Assembly: GCA_944321495.1 (NCBI GenBank)
Contig: CALULP010000010.1
Location: forward strand, 1-64,000
Length of the DNA: 64,000 nt
Source: an uncultured Bacteroides sp.
GTDB taxonomy: Bacteria > Bacteroidota > Bacteroidia > Bacteroidales > Bacteroidaceae
Direction of reading: 5' to 3'
The number at the start of each line of letters is the position of its first letter. Positions within the stretch are counted from its first letter, which is position 1. Below are positions 8,151 through 16,891 of the stretch, piece by piece. Below the pieces are notes generated by a model that worked only from the letters and a program-made list of their open reading frames with translations, made no database searches and had not been told where the DNA came from. The position numbers were made by a program, and so were the translations under genes.

Positions 8151-8611
8151 TGAGGAATTTATTTATTATAGGGCTTATTCTTCTATTGGGAAGTAGTTGT
8201 ACAAAGGATGATAGGATAACACGAGAAGTGATAGCTCAATATTCAAAAGAAAATATCGTATTTGAACCGGAATTAGAAGTGTGTATTGTGCTTCCTGAAG
8301 TAGGGTGTGGCGGTTGTATCGCAGGTGGGGTTTATTTTTTCCAAGAGAATAAAAAGAAATTTGCCCGAGGACAATATAAAAATAAGATTGTGTTTACTGC
8401 AATACAATCTAAAAAAATGTTATACCGCATGTTGGAGGTTCAATCTTTGGATGAATACAATAGTGTTGTAGATTGGGAGAATAAATTCCTTGTGGATGGA
8501 GATAATGCTATTTATCCATTGATTTTGCATTTAAAGCGAGGTAAAATAGTAAAAGCAGAATATCAAACACCTTATTCAAAAGATATTTTGGGTTCATTGC
8601 TATTAAACTGA
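8147..8611 (+). CDS. Small lipoprotein with CGGC thioredoxin-like motif
   Basis: Predicted lipoprotein of 154 residues, lipobox GSSC (Cys18) followed by TKDD. Acidic residues just after the cysteine resemble the export signal that sends Bacteroidota lipoproteins to the cell surface. A strand (ELEVCIVLPEVG) leads into CGGC at residues 54-57, where a thioredoxin fold carries its redox pair. The rest is compatible with a shortened thioredoxin-like domain, and Cys46 is an extra thiol. It is coupled to the DUF4221-like gene by an ATGA overlap and lies 10 bp before another propeller gene. A disulfide role for the four-cysteine peptides is an attractive inference, not shown. Confidence 0.6.
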   Translation: MMRNLFIIGLILLLGSSCTKDDRITREVIAQYSKENIVFEPELEVCIVLPEVGCGGCIAGGVYFFQENKKKFARGQYKNKIVFTAIQSKKMLYRMLEVQSLDEYNSVVDWENKFLVDGDNAIYPLILHLKRGKIVKAEYQTPYSKDILGSLLLN

Positions 8612-8621
8612 CCGGGTAATC

Positions 8622-9749
8622 ATGAAGAAATTGACTGTATATATGTTCCCCCTCTTACTGCTGTTTGCCGGATGCCGGGAAAGGAAGATGGCCGCAGGCT
8701 TTGATGTGGAGGCTGCTATGGAAATCCATAAGGAATTCGTTTTTTCTGAGATGTTTGATTCTCTGGCATGTGTCCCATTGGAAACTACGGATGAGGCTTT
8801 GTTGGGGCAAGGGGCTTATGTGGTATATGCTGATGAGAGAGATGTTTTTATCCGGTATGACAGCCGGATCTATCACTTCGCGGCAGATGGAAGTTTCTTG
8901 AATCTTATCGGGCAGAAAGGTGACGGCCCCAGAGAATATGCCATACTCTATTCGGTGTCTATTGATGCAAGGAATAAAAAACTGGCTTACTACGTGGGGC
9001 AGGGGCGTATACAGTATTGGGACTATGAGGGTGCCTGGCTGGGGGAGAAAACGTTGCAGGCAGACGGCGAATTGACCGATGTGTATGAGTGTGGCGGCAG
9101 ATGGATAGCCGAAAACCGCTTGTATACAGGGAAGGGGTTGTTGACGTACCTGTGCATGTTTGATGCCGATGGAGCGTTGCTGCAAAAGGTGCTGGTTGCC
9201 CAAGACAGGCAATCGGTAAATATCACCATGTACACGGTGCCTATTATGTATCCTTTTGTCGGCACTATCCGCTATAAGGATGTCAATAGTGATAGCCTTT
9301 ATGCCTGTTGCAGGGATTCCATTGCCGGCATTTGCCGCTTTGATTTAGGGAAATACAAACCCTCTCGGGAGCAATTGGAAGATATGAATCAGAGAGAGGC
9401 TTTAATGGAGGATTGTGTGCAGATGGTTGACATTCAGGAAAGCCAGGAGAGGTTTTATCTGTTGTTAGTGCATGATTATGCAGTGAGGGGAGTTGTGTTG
9501 GATAAAGCTACTGGTGCTATTGAGTATAGCAAGAAAATAGTTTCACCGCAGAAAGGTGGGGGAATCATGAACGATGTACTGGGTGGGTGCTTTTGGCCTT
9601 CCTTTGTGGGAGATGACCATGCTTTGTACCAGTTGTTATTGTTAGAAAATATGTCGGATAAGGGGAAACGATATATGGCATCTCATGGTATCAGAAGCCA
9701 TGGGATGGTGGAGGATGCTAATCCTATATTGTTGAAAGTGTATGAGTGA
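8622..9749 (+). CDS. 6-bladed beta-propeller lipoprotein (DUF5128-like)
   Basis: Predicted lipoprotein of 375 residues, lipobox LFAGC (Cys18). It shows the signature of the Bacteroidota 6-bladed propeller family: SLACVPLETTDEALLG near residue 50, then IYHFAADGSFLNLIGQKGDGPREY, given here only as family marks (~residues 86-109). Its subfamily differs from the propellers at 1216, 3681 and 11464. Its last 8 bp overlap the start of the membrane protein that follows. GC-richer than the two genes upstream. Ligand unknown. Confidence 0.78.
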   Translation: MKKLTVYMFPLLLLFAGCRERKMAAGFDVEAAMEIHKEFVFSEMFDSLACVPLETTDEALLGQGAYVVYADERDVFIRYDSRIYHFAADGSFLNLIGQKGDGPREYAILYSVSIDARNKKLAYYVGQGRIQYWDYEGAWLGEKTLQADGELTDVYECGGRWIAENRLYTGKGLLTYLCMFDADGALLQKVLVAQDRQSVNITMYTVPIMYPFVGTIRYKDVNSDSLYACCRDSIAGICRFDLGKYKPSREQLEDMNQREALMEDCVQMVDIQESQERFYLLLVHDYAVRGVVLDKATGAIEYSKKIVSPQKGGGIMNDVLGGCFWPSFVGDDHALYQLLLLENMSDKGKRYMASHGIRSHGMVEDANPILLKVYE

Positions 9750-11382
9750 GATGGGGTTTGTATGGGTTATAAAAAGGGTATGGGCCTATCTGTTCCTCGT
9801 CCTTTTGCTGTCGTTGGTGACGGCACAGGATGCAATGCTGCCTTCCGGGGAAACGGTGGGGCAATGGGCGCATTTTGACCGGATGGCACTGTGGGCACTG
9901 TGCCTTGTACTGCTGGTGTTGCTGGCGGGAAGAAAGGGGCAGATGCCGGACTTTCCGGCTGTGCTCTCCTTTGCACTGATGACGTGGGGCGGGGTAGAAG
10001 CGGTCATAGGGCTGAGACAGCTGTTTGGCTTTGCGGCATCGGGGCATTCCCTCTATGCCATGACGGGCAGTTTTTTCAACCCGGGACCTTACAGCGGGTA
10101 CCTGGCCATGGTGTTGCCGGTGTGCGTGCATGAGTACTTGGCGGGAAAGGCGGCAGGCTGCCGTTGGCGGATAATCTTTGCGGGTGGGGTGGCCTTGCTG
10201 CTGCTCTGCGTGCTGCCGGCAGGCATGAGCCGTTCGGCGTGGCTGGCAGCTGCGGTGGCCTGCCTTTGGGTGTATGGATGTCACGAACAGTGGGGCAGGA
10301 AATTGCGACAACTGTGGACTTGTCATCGGGCAGGTATGCTGGCGGTAGCAGCGTTGTTGGCGGGCATGGTGCTGCTGGCGGGGGTAGGCATGTTTCGGTT
10401 GAAACCCGATTCTGCCAGAGGGCGTCTGCTGATGTGGCGGATGAGCTGCCGGGCGATAGCTGAAGCACCTTGGACCGGGCACGGGGCCGGAAGCTTTGCT
10501 GCAGCCTACGGGGAGGCACAGGAAACCTACTTTGCGGAGAATACGTATAGCGAGTGGGAAGAACGGGTGGCCGGCAGTCCGGAATATGCCTTCAACGAAT
10601 ACCTCCAGGCGGCGGTAGAGCGGGGCATCCCGGTGGCCGTGGGCGCACTGCTGGTGGCTGTGGTCTGCTGGTGGGCCGGCTTCAGGAAGAGGCGGTATGG
10701 CATCTGTGGCGGGTTGTTGGCACTGGGCATCTTTGCCTTTTCGTCGTACCCCTTGCAGCTGCCGGTGTTTGTAGTCACTTCGCTGGCTTTGCTGGCCGGC
10801 TGCGTAGTGGGACGGAGCAAGGCCGGATGGCTGACGGTGGGTGTGCTGGCTGCCCTGTGGGGAGGCGCGAGATGGGAAGAAGACAGGCAGACGGCGCAGG
10901 CTTGCCGGGAATGGATGAATGCGCGGGTGTTGTATCATGCCGGTGCGTTCTTCGCGACAGAAGAAGAATATGAGAAGCTGTACCCGTGGCTGCGGACGCG
11001 GGCGGCTTTCTTGTTTGAGTATGGGCATGGACTGCACAAGCAGGGGAAGTGGAACGAATCGAACGGCGTGTTGCAGGAAGCCATGGCGCACAGTTGCGAC
11101 CCGATGATATTGAACGTAATGGGGAAAAATCTACAGGCACAGGGACGGTATGCTGAGGCAGAAACCTGCTATTGGCGTGCCGTGCACCGGTTGCCGGGAC
11201 GGATTTATCCGTACTACCTGTTGGCCAAGCTGTATGTTGAGCCGGACTTCTGCCAGCCGGAGAAGTTGGCGCAGGTGGGACAGGTGGTGCTGACCAAAGA
11301 ACCGAAAGTGCCATCGACAGCGGTGAGGGAGATGAAAGAGGAGGTGAAAGAAATGATGGAACTATTGACAATTGATAATTGA
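9742..11382 (+). CDS. O-antigen-ligase-like membrane protein with TPR-like C-terminus
   Basis: Protein of 546 residues. The first ~380 contain about ten hydrophobic segments. Two motifs are typical of O-antigen ligase/polymerase-like proteins (Wzy_C group) of Bacteroidota: SFFNPGPYSGYLA (~residues 111-123) and GMSRSAWLA (~155-163). Residues ~400-540 form helical repeats (AEAETCYWRAVHRLPG) consistent with TPRs. Such proteins transfer or polymerise glycans at the periplasmic face of the inner membrane. Its place among peptide and propeller genes suggests it may act on this locus's products, which is inference. The C-terminal LTIDN and stop come from a heptamer repeat, as in the gene at 160. It overlaps the previous gene by 8 bp. 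Confidence 0.75.
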   Translation: MSEMGFVWVIKRVWAYLFLVLLLSLVTAQDAMLPSGETVGQWAHFDRMALWALCLVLLVLLAGRKGQMPDFPAVLSFALMTWGGVEAVIGLRQLFGFAASGHSLYAMTGSFFNPGPYSGYLAMVLPVCVHEYLAGKAAGCRWRIIFAGGVALLLLCVLPAGMSRSAWLAAAVACLWVYGCHEQWGRKLRQLWTCHRAGMLAVAALLAGMVLLAGVGMFRLKPDSARGRLLMWRMSCRAIAEAPWTGHGAGSFAAAYGEAQETYFAENTYSEWEERVAGSPEYAFNEYLQAAVERGIPVAVGALLVAVVCWWAGFRKRRYGICGGLLALGIFAFSSYPLQLPVFVVTSLALLAGCVVGRSKAGWLTVGVLAALWGGARWEEDRQTAQACREWMNARVLYHAGAFFATEEEYEKLYPWLRTRAAFLFEYGHGLHKQGKWNESNGVLQEAMAHSCDPMILNVMGKNLQAQGRYAEAETCYWRAVHRLPGRIYPYYLLAKLYVEPDFCQPEKLAQVGQVVLTKEPKVPSTAVREMKEEVKEMMELLTIDN

Positions 11383-11392
11383 TAATTGATAA
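11365..11392 (+). repeat. TTGACAA/TTGATAA heptamer array, second copy
   Basis: Four 7-bp units (one TTGACAA, three TTGATAA) span the stop codon of the O-antigen-ligase-like gene. Same family as 916-974, and it again encodes LTIDN plus stop. Confidence 0.88.
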
Positions 11393-11463
11393 TGGTGTGT
11401 AGGGGGCAAATAATTGCGTACTTCGTAAAACTTATGGATAGGAATTTTAAAATTGAAATAGAA

Positions 11464-12513
11464 ATGAAAAAAGGATTTTTAGTAATGGCTATGGCCGTGC
11501 TGGCAAGTTGCACTCCGGGTAAGCAGGAGGGAAACAGGTATAATGATTTTCCAGAAACACGGCAGTTGGTGGCAGAAACAATGCCCTTGGATACCGCTTT
11601 GTTTCGTTATCCTTTCCGGGTACGGGTGCAGGAAGATAAGGTGGCAGTGCTCGATTTGCATGGTGCCGATTGTTTCCTGCATGTGTTCAGTTATCCGGAT
11701 ATGCACTATCTTGCCTCGGGAGGTCGGCGTGGGGAGGCGCCTACCGAGATGTTGTCGTCGGAGAACATCCGTTGGGGCGATAACGGGTTGTGGACATTGG
11801 ATGCCAACAAGATAGAAATGACTTGCTGGAACTTTTCGGCAAACGGGGATTCACTGGTGCAGCGGGAGCGGGTGAAACTGGATGAGAACGTGCTGCGCCC
11901 TTTGGACTTTGTGCAATATGATGACACGACATTCATTATACCCGACTATTCCGGCGACAGCCGCTTGTGCCGGGTGGACCGTCAAGGGAAATTGTTGGGT
12001 ACATGGGGACAGATACCCTCGTCCGATGAAGACGCTTTGCAGAATGCCCGTCCGGCTCTGGCGCAAGCGTGGCGCAGTTTTATCGATTATAATCCGGACA
12101 ATGGCGTGCTGGCTGCCGTGACCCAGTTGGGCGAAGTGCTGGAGGTATGGAACTTGAAGGACAGTACCCATGTGGTGTGTGTAGGTCCTCATGGCGAGCC
12201 CCAGTTTCAGGTAGCGGAAGGTTATGGCATACCCACGGGTATCATGGGTTTTGGTGATGTGCAGGTGGGGAAAGATGCCATTTATGCCGTATTTTGCGGG
12301 CAGTCGTTCCGGGAGATGATGCAAAGCGCACAGCAAGGGACTGAATTGCCCGATGGCGGGAAATATGTGTATGTGTTCAGTCTGGACGGGAAACCGTTGT
12401 GCAAATATGAATTGGACCATTACATCAGCGGCTTGTGTGTCGATGAGCTGAACCGGTTGTTTATAGCCTCAGATGTGAACAAGGACGAGCCCATGGTGAG
12501 ATTCAGGTATTAG
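11464..12513 (+). CDS. Beta-propeller lipoprotein (TolB-like/BF2992-like)
   Basis: Predicted lipoprotein of 349 residues. The start at 11464 (MKKGFLV) gives a compact signal peptide with lipobox LASC (Cys16); the frame is open upstream to 11386, but that would add 26 non-signal residues. Propeller-type repeats are visible, and GGRRGEAPTEM corresponds to GRIGGGPEEF of the gene at 1216, placing both in the same subfamily. It is the last gene of the peptide/propeller locus; the RND operon begins 114 bp later behind its own promoter. Ligand unknown. Confidence 0.73.
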   Translation: MKKGFLVMAMAVLASCTPGKQEGNRYNDFPETRQLVAETMPLDTALFRYPFRVRVQEDKVAVLDLHGADCFLHVFSYPDMHYLASGGRRGEAPTEMLSSENIRWGDNGLWTLDANKIEMTCWNFSANGDSLVQRERVKLDENVLRPLDFVQYDDTTFIIPDYSGDSRLCRVDRQGKLLGTWGQIPSSDEDALQNARPALAQAWRSFIDYNPDNGVLAAVTQLGEVLEVWNLKDSTHVVCVGPHGEPQFQVAEGYGIPTGIMGFGDVQVGKDAIYAVFCGQSFREMMQSAQQGTELPDGGKYVYVFSLDGKPLCKYELDHYISGLCVDELNRLFIASDVNKDEPMVRFRY

Positions 12514-12553
12514 TGCTGTTATTGCACAGGCGTTTGATAAAAAAACGTCAAGT

Positions 12554-12585
12554 GTTGCAAAGATTAAATGAATGGGTTAACTTTG
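12554..12585 (+). promoter_or_regulatory. Promoter of the RND efflux operon
   Basis: Exact -7 box TAACTTTG at 12578-12585, with TTG at 12554-12556 about 21 bp upstream as a -33 element. It lies 41 bp before the adaptor start codon. Confidence 0.65.
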
Positions 12586-12626
12586 TAAGTAGAATGATGA
12601 GTTGAACGAAAATATTCTTGAAAAAT

Positions 12627-13712
12627 ATGGAAAACAAGAGATTTCTGAAACGAGGTATGCTGTATGCGGCTGTATGGGTATTGGCGGCCTGCTCCAATTC
12701 TAACACTGCGGATGAAAGTGAAGGAGGGGTAGCTTCGGTGTTGCCTGATGAGAGCAATGAAGTAACTGTGCAGGTACTGAAAAGGACTGCCTTTGAACAT
12801 GAGCTGGTGAGCAACGGCAAATTGGAGGCAAGGAACCAGGCAGACTTGCGTTTTGAAACGGGAGGTACGCTGGTGACGGTATATGTGAAGAACGGGGAGC
12901 GGGTGCGTGCCGGACAGGTGATTGCGGAGCTGGACAAATTCCGCCTTACCAACCAAGTGGCACAGTCGAAAGATGCGCTTGAAAAGGCACGGTTGGAGTT
13001 GCAGGATGTACTGATAGGCCAAGGCTATGCGGTGGACGCGCAGCAAAATGTACCGGACGATGTGATGCGTCTGGCACGGGTAAGAAGCGGGTATGACCAA
13101 GCGGAAGCGCAATATGAACTGGCGAAGTATGAGGAAGAACATGCTGCACTGAAAGCCCCTTTTGACGGGGTGGTAGCCAATTTGTTTGCCAAGTTGTATA
13201 ACGAGGTGGATGCTGCGGAAACATTCTGTACTGTAATTGGTACGGATGGCATGGAGATTGGCTTTACCGTGCTGGAAAGCGAATTGCCTTTGATTAAGGC
13301 GGGCGACAAGGTGGTGGTGACGCCTTATGCGGATGCTGTTTCGCAGTACGTGGGGCGTATCACACAAATCAATCCGCTGGTGGATGAAGAAGGAATGGTG
13401 AAGGTAAAAGCCGTAGTGGACGGGAAAGGGCGTTTGTTCAGCGGCATGAATTCGCGCGTCAGTGTACACCGCTCATTGGGCGAGCAGTTAGTAGTGCCTA
13501 AAAGTGCGCTGGTATTGCGTTCGGGCAAGCAGGTCGTGTTTACCTTGGATAAGGGCAAGGCGCAATGGAACTATGTGCAGACAGCTTTGGAGAATGCGGA
13601 AAGCTATAGCATAGCTGACGGGTTGAAAGAAGGTGATACGGTAATCGTAACCGGTAATGTGAATCTGGCGCATGAATCTCCGGTAACAGTAGTGGATGCA
13701 GACAGAGAATGA
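12627..13712 (+). CDS. RND efflux membrane-fusion (adaptor) lipoprotein
   Basis: Periplasmic adaptor of 361 residues linking RND permease to outer-membrane channel. The ATG at 12627 was chosen over a TTG three codons earlier. Lipobox LAAC (Cys22). The order is a lipoyl-like half (FETGGTLVTVYVKNGERV), a short helical hairpin (~100-145), the second half motif (LKAPFDGVVANLF), then beta-barrel and membrane-proximal domains (GMNSRVSV, VPKSALVLRSGKQVVF). The hairpin is short compared with AcrA. It is followed at 38 bp by the first permease. Substrate not predictable. Confidence 0.92.
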   Translation: MENKRFLKRGMLYAAVWVLAACSNSNTADESEGGVASVLPDESNEVTVQVLKRTAFEHELVSNGKLEARNQADLRFETGGTLVTVYVKNGERVRAGQVIAELDKFRLTNQVAQSKDALEKARLELQDVLIGQGYAVDAQQNVPDDVMRLARVRSGYDQAEAQYELAKYEEEHAALKAPFDGVVANLFAKLYNEVDAAETFCTVIGTDGMEIGFTVLESELPLIKAGDKVVVTPYADAVSQYVGRITQINPLVDEEGMVKVKAVVDGKGRLFSGMNSRVSVHRSLGEQLVVPKSALVLRSGKQVVFTLDKGKAQWNYVQTALENAESYSIADGLKEGDTVIVTGNVNLAHESPVTVVDADRE

Positions 13713-13750
13713 GAACAAAAGCATGAACTGATTAGCAGATAGGATTATCT

Positions 13751-16700
13751 ATGATAAACTTTTTGATACGTCGGCCTATTGCTGTCCTGATGGCATTCAC
13801 GGCATGTTTCATTGTGGGGCTGGTGACTTATTTCACGTTGCCGGTTTCCCTGTTGCCGGATATCGCCATCCCGGAAATTACGGTGCAGGTATCGGCACAG
13901 AATACATCGGCGCGCGAACTGGAAAATACCGTAGTGAAGCCCTTGCGCCAGCAACTTATACAGGTGGCAAAATTGAAAGACCTGAGCAGTGAGACACGGG
14001 ACGGCGCAGGGCTTATACGCCTGAACTTTGACTTTGGCACAAATACTGACTTGGCATTTATAGAGGTAAATGAGAAAATCGATGCGGCCATGAATTATCT
14101 GCCGAAGGATTGTGAGCGTCCTAAGGTGGTGAAAGCCAGTGCAACGGATGTACCGGTGTTTTATCTGAACCTTACGTTGAAGTCGGATAGCGCTTACCGG
14201 GCTACGGATGAGAAATCGTTTCTGGACCTGTGCGAGTTTGCCGAGAATGTCATTAAACGCAGGATAGAACAGTTGCCTGAGGTGGCGATGGTGGATGTGA
14301 CCGGCGTAGTGGAACGCGAATTGCGGATAACGCCTGACCCGAATAAACTGGCATTGCTGGAACTTTCGATTGAGGACTTGGAGAACGCCTTGGTGCAGAA
14401 CAATGTGGAACCGGGCAGCATGATGGTGCGGGATGGCTATTATGAATATAACATTAAATTTTCCACGTTGTTGCGGACGGAAGAAGATGTACGCAACATC
14501 TTTTTGCGCAAGGGGGAACGTATTGTACGCTTGGGTGATTTCTGTGACGTGGCAGTAGTGCCGGTGGAAGGCAAGGGCATAGCCATGTGTAACGGGAAGC
14601 AGGCGGTGGTGTTGACCGTCATTAAACAGGCGGACGAGAACATGGATGACATGAAGCAGGCGGTGAATGAAACTACCGATTACTTCAAACGGCTCTATCC
14701 GGACATTGATTTCCACGTCAGCAGGAATCAGACAGAGTTGCTGGACTACACGATATCCAACCTGCAGCAGAACCTTTCGCAGGGTTTCCTGTTTATCTGC
14801 ATTGTAGCCATGTTGTTCTTGGGCGATGTCAAATCTCCTTTCATTATCGGGTTGAGCATGGTGGTTTCTCTGATAGCCAGCTTTATTTTCTTTTACCTGT
14901 TCAACATGTCGCTGAACATTATCTCATTGTCCGGATTGATTTTGGCACTGGGTATGATGATAGACAGCAGTATTATTGTCACGGAGAACATCTCACAATA
15001 CCGTGAACGGGGGTATTCGTTGCGGCGTGCCTGTGTCGCGGGCACCTCGGAGGTGATTACCCCGATGCTTAGTTCATCGTTAACGACCATTGCGGTGTTT
15101 GTGCCCCTGATATTCATGAGCGGGATTGCCGGGGCGCTGTTTTTTGACCAGGCATTTTCGGTAACTGTAGGCCTGATGGTATCTTATTTTACGGGAATCA
15201 TGTTGTTGCCGGTGCTGTACTATCTGGTTTACGGGACGGGTATGCGGAAAAAATCATGGTTCTCACGCATACGTATCAACAATCCGCTGAAAGCACATAC
15301 GTTAGACCGTTTTTATGATGCGGGTGTGGATTGGGTGTTTGCCCACAAGCGGATAAGTCTGCTGTTTTGTATATTTTCGGTGCCGCTGTGCGTGTTTATG
15401 TTTTACTTCCTGGACAAGGAGCGTATGCCCGCTATAGACCAGAATGAACTGATGGCGCGTGTGGAATGGAATGAAAACATTCATGTGGACGAGAACCGTG
15501 AACGGGTGGACGCATTGATGCAGGCCATGGAACCCAGCATACTGGAGCAGACTGCGGAGATTGGGCAGCAAGATTATTTGTTGGACCGCGAACAGGCTTT
15601 GTCTTCCTCGGAAGCAGAGTTGTATTTCAAGACGGAAAATCCTGAAGATATTGCTCCTCTCCAACAAAAAATATACCGCTGGCTGAAAGAACATTATCCG
15701 CAAGCCGTCATTTCTTTCTCCCCACCTGAAACCGTCTTTGAAAAATTGTTTGTTACCGGAGAAGCGGAGGTCGTGGCTGAACTGTATGCCAGGAACAGGC
15801 AACAATCGCCTTCGGCGGAAGAACTGCGTGGCTTGGAACTGGAACTGGCACAAAAAACAGAGGTGGCGCCCGTGGGCATTGCTTTTGAAAATCAGTATAA
15901 CATTAGCATAGAGCAAGAGAAACTGTTGCTCTACAATGTCAGCTACGACGAATTGTACCGCATGTTGAAGACGGTTTTCAAGGAGAACAGCGTGACCATG
16001 CTGCATTCTTACCAGCAATACTTGCCTATCTGCATTGCAGGAGAGGAGCAGACGGTAGATGAAGTATTGCGCGAAACGCTGGTACGGACCCGTCCGGATG
16101 AGTTGGGGAAAGTTGGCTATGTGCCTTTGAACCTGCTTGTCCGCATGTCGCCATCCGAAGACCTGAAAGTCATCAGCGCAGGTCGGAACGGGGAATATAT
16201 ACCTTTCCGCTTTTACGATGTGAAGGATGCGCCGGCCCTGATGGCATCGGTGAAGCAGGAAACCGATAAAACGGGCAGGTGGGACACGCTGTTTACCGGA
16301 AGCTTCTTCTCTAATCGTCAGATGATGGACGAGATGGTGGTCATCCTGTTCGTATCTATCCTGTTGATGTATTTCATCTTGGCAGCCCAGTTTGAAAGTT
16401 TCCTCCAACCGTTGATTGTGTTACTGGAAATTCCCGTGGACGTGGCTTTCTCTCTGGTGCTGTTGTGGGTGTGCGGACATACACTGAATCTTATGTCTGC
16501 CATCGGACTTATCGTGACATGCGGTATCATCATTAATGACTCCATCCTTAAATTGGATGCCATCAACGAACTGCGCAAGGCGGGGTGGCCTTTGTTGGAA
16601 GCCATTCACGAAGCAGGAAGGCGCAGGCTGCGCCCCATCATTATGACCAGCCTTACTACCATCTTTGCAATGGTGCCGTTGTTATTCTCCTATGACATGG

Positions 16701-16864
16701 GGTCTGAGTTGCAGAAACCTCTTTCTATAGCTATGATAGGAGCAATGGTTATTGGTACGGCGGTCAGCCTGTTTGTCGTGCCGTTGGTGTATTGGTACGT
16801 CTACCGCAAGAAAGAGGTGAAGCCCGTTGCTGTGCCTGCCGGGAAAGAGAATGTGTGTAAGTAA
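13751..16864 (+). CDS. RND efflux permease, first subunit
   Basis: Inner-membrane pump of 1037 residues, full length for the AcrB/HAE1 family, with the characteristic N-terminus (FLIRRPIAVLM) and two six-helix groups. In TM4 the motif reads GMMIDSSIIVTEN: Asp405 matches AcrB Asp407, but the second aspartate is Ser406. In TM10 the residue matching AcrB Lys940 is Asn929 (IINDSIL). The AcrB proton-relay set is therefore only partly present, as in some other Bacteroidota members. It shares adaptor and channel with a second permease at 18358, an arrangement reminiscent of MdtBC. Substrate unknown. Confidence 0.92.
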   Translation: MINFLIRRPIAVLMAFTACFIVGLVTYFTLPVSLLPDIAIPEITVQVSAQNTSARELENTVVKPLRQQLIQVAKLKDLSSETRDGAGLIRLNFDFGTNTDLAFIEVNEKIDAAMNYLPKDCERPKVVKASATDVPVFYLNLTLKSDSAYRATDEKSFLDLCEFAENVIKRRIEQLPEVAMVDVTGVVERELRITPDPNKLALLELSIEDLENALVQNNVEPGSMMVRDGYYEYNIKFSTLLRTEEDVRNIFLRKGERIVRLGDFCDVAVVPVEGKGIAMCNGKQAVVLTVIKQADENMDDMKQAVNETTDYFKRLYPDIDFHVSRNQTELLDYTISNLQQNLSQGFLFICIVAMLFLGDVKSPFIIGLSMVVSLIASFIFFYLFNMSLNIISLSGLILALGMMIDSSIIVTENISQYRERGYSLRRACVAGTSEVITPMLSSSLTTIAVFVPLIFMSGIAGALFFDQAFSVTVGLMVSYFTGIMLLPVLYYLVYGTGMRKKSWFSRIRINNPLKAHTLDRFYDAGVDWVFAHKRISLLFCIFSVPLCVFMFYFLDKERMPAIDQNELMARVEWNENIHVDENRERVDALMQAMEPSILEQTAEIGQQDYLLDREQALSSSEAELYFKTENPEDIAPLQQKIYRWLKEHYPQAVISFSPPETVFEKLFVTGEAEVVAELYARNRQQSPSAEELRGLELELAQKTEVAPVGIAFENQYNISIEQEKLLLYNVSYDELYRMLKTVFKENSVTMLHSYQQYLPICIAGEEQTVDEVLRETLVRTRPDELGKVGYVPLNLLVRMSPSEDLKVISAGRNGEYIPFRFYDVKDAPALMASVKQETDKTGRWDTLFTGSFFSNRQMMDEMVVILFVSILLMYFILAAQFESFLQPLIVLLEIPVDVAFSLVLLWVCGHTLNLMSAIGLIVTCGIIINDSILKLDAINELRKAGWPLLEAIHEAGRRRLRPIIMTSLTTIFAMVPLLFSYDMGSELQKPLSIAMIGAMVIGTAVSLFVVPLVYWYVYRKKEVKPVAVPAGKENVCK

Positions 16865-16891
16865 GTAGGAGCATTGTAAAAATATAGACTC

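Noticed and set aside
12514..12626. Mobile-element boundary between propeller locus and RND operon
   Set aside because: No inverted or direct terminal repeats and no transposase fragment; a normal promoter explains the gap.
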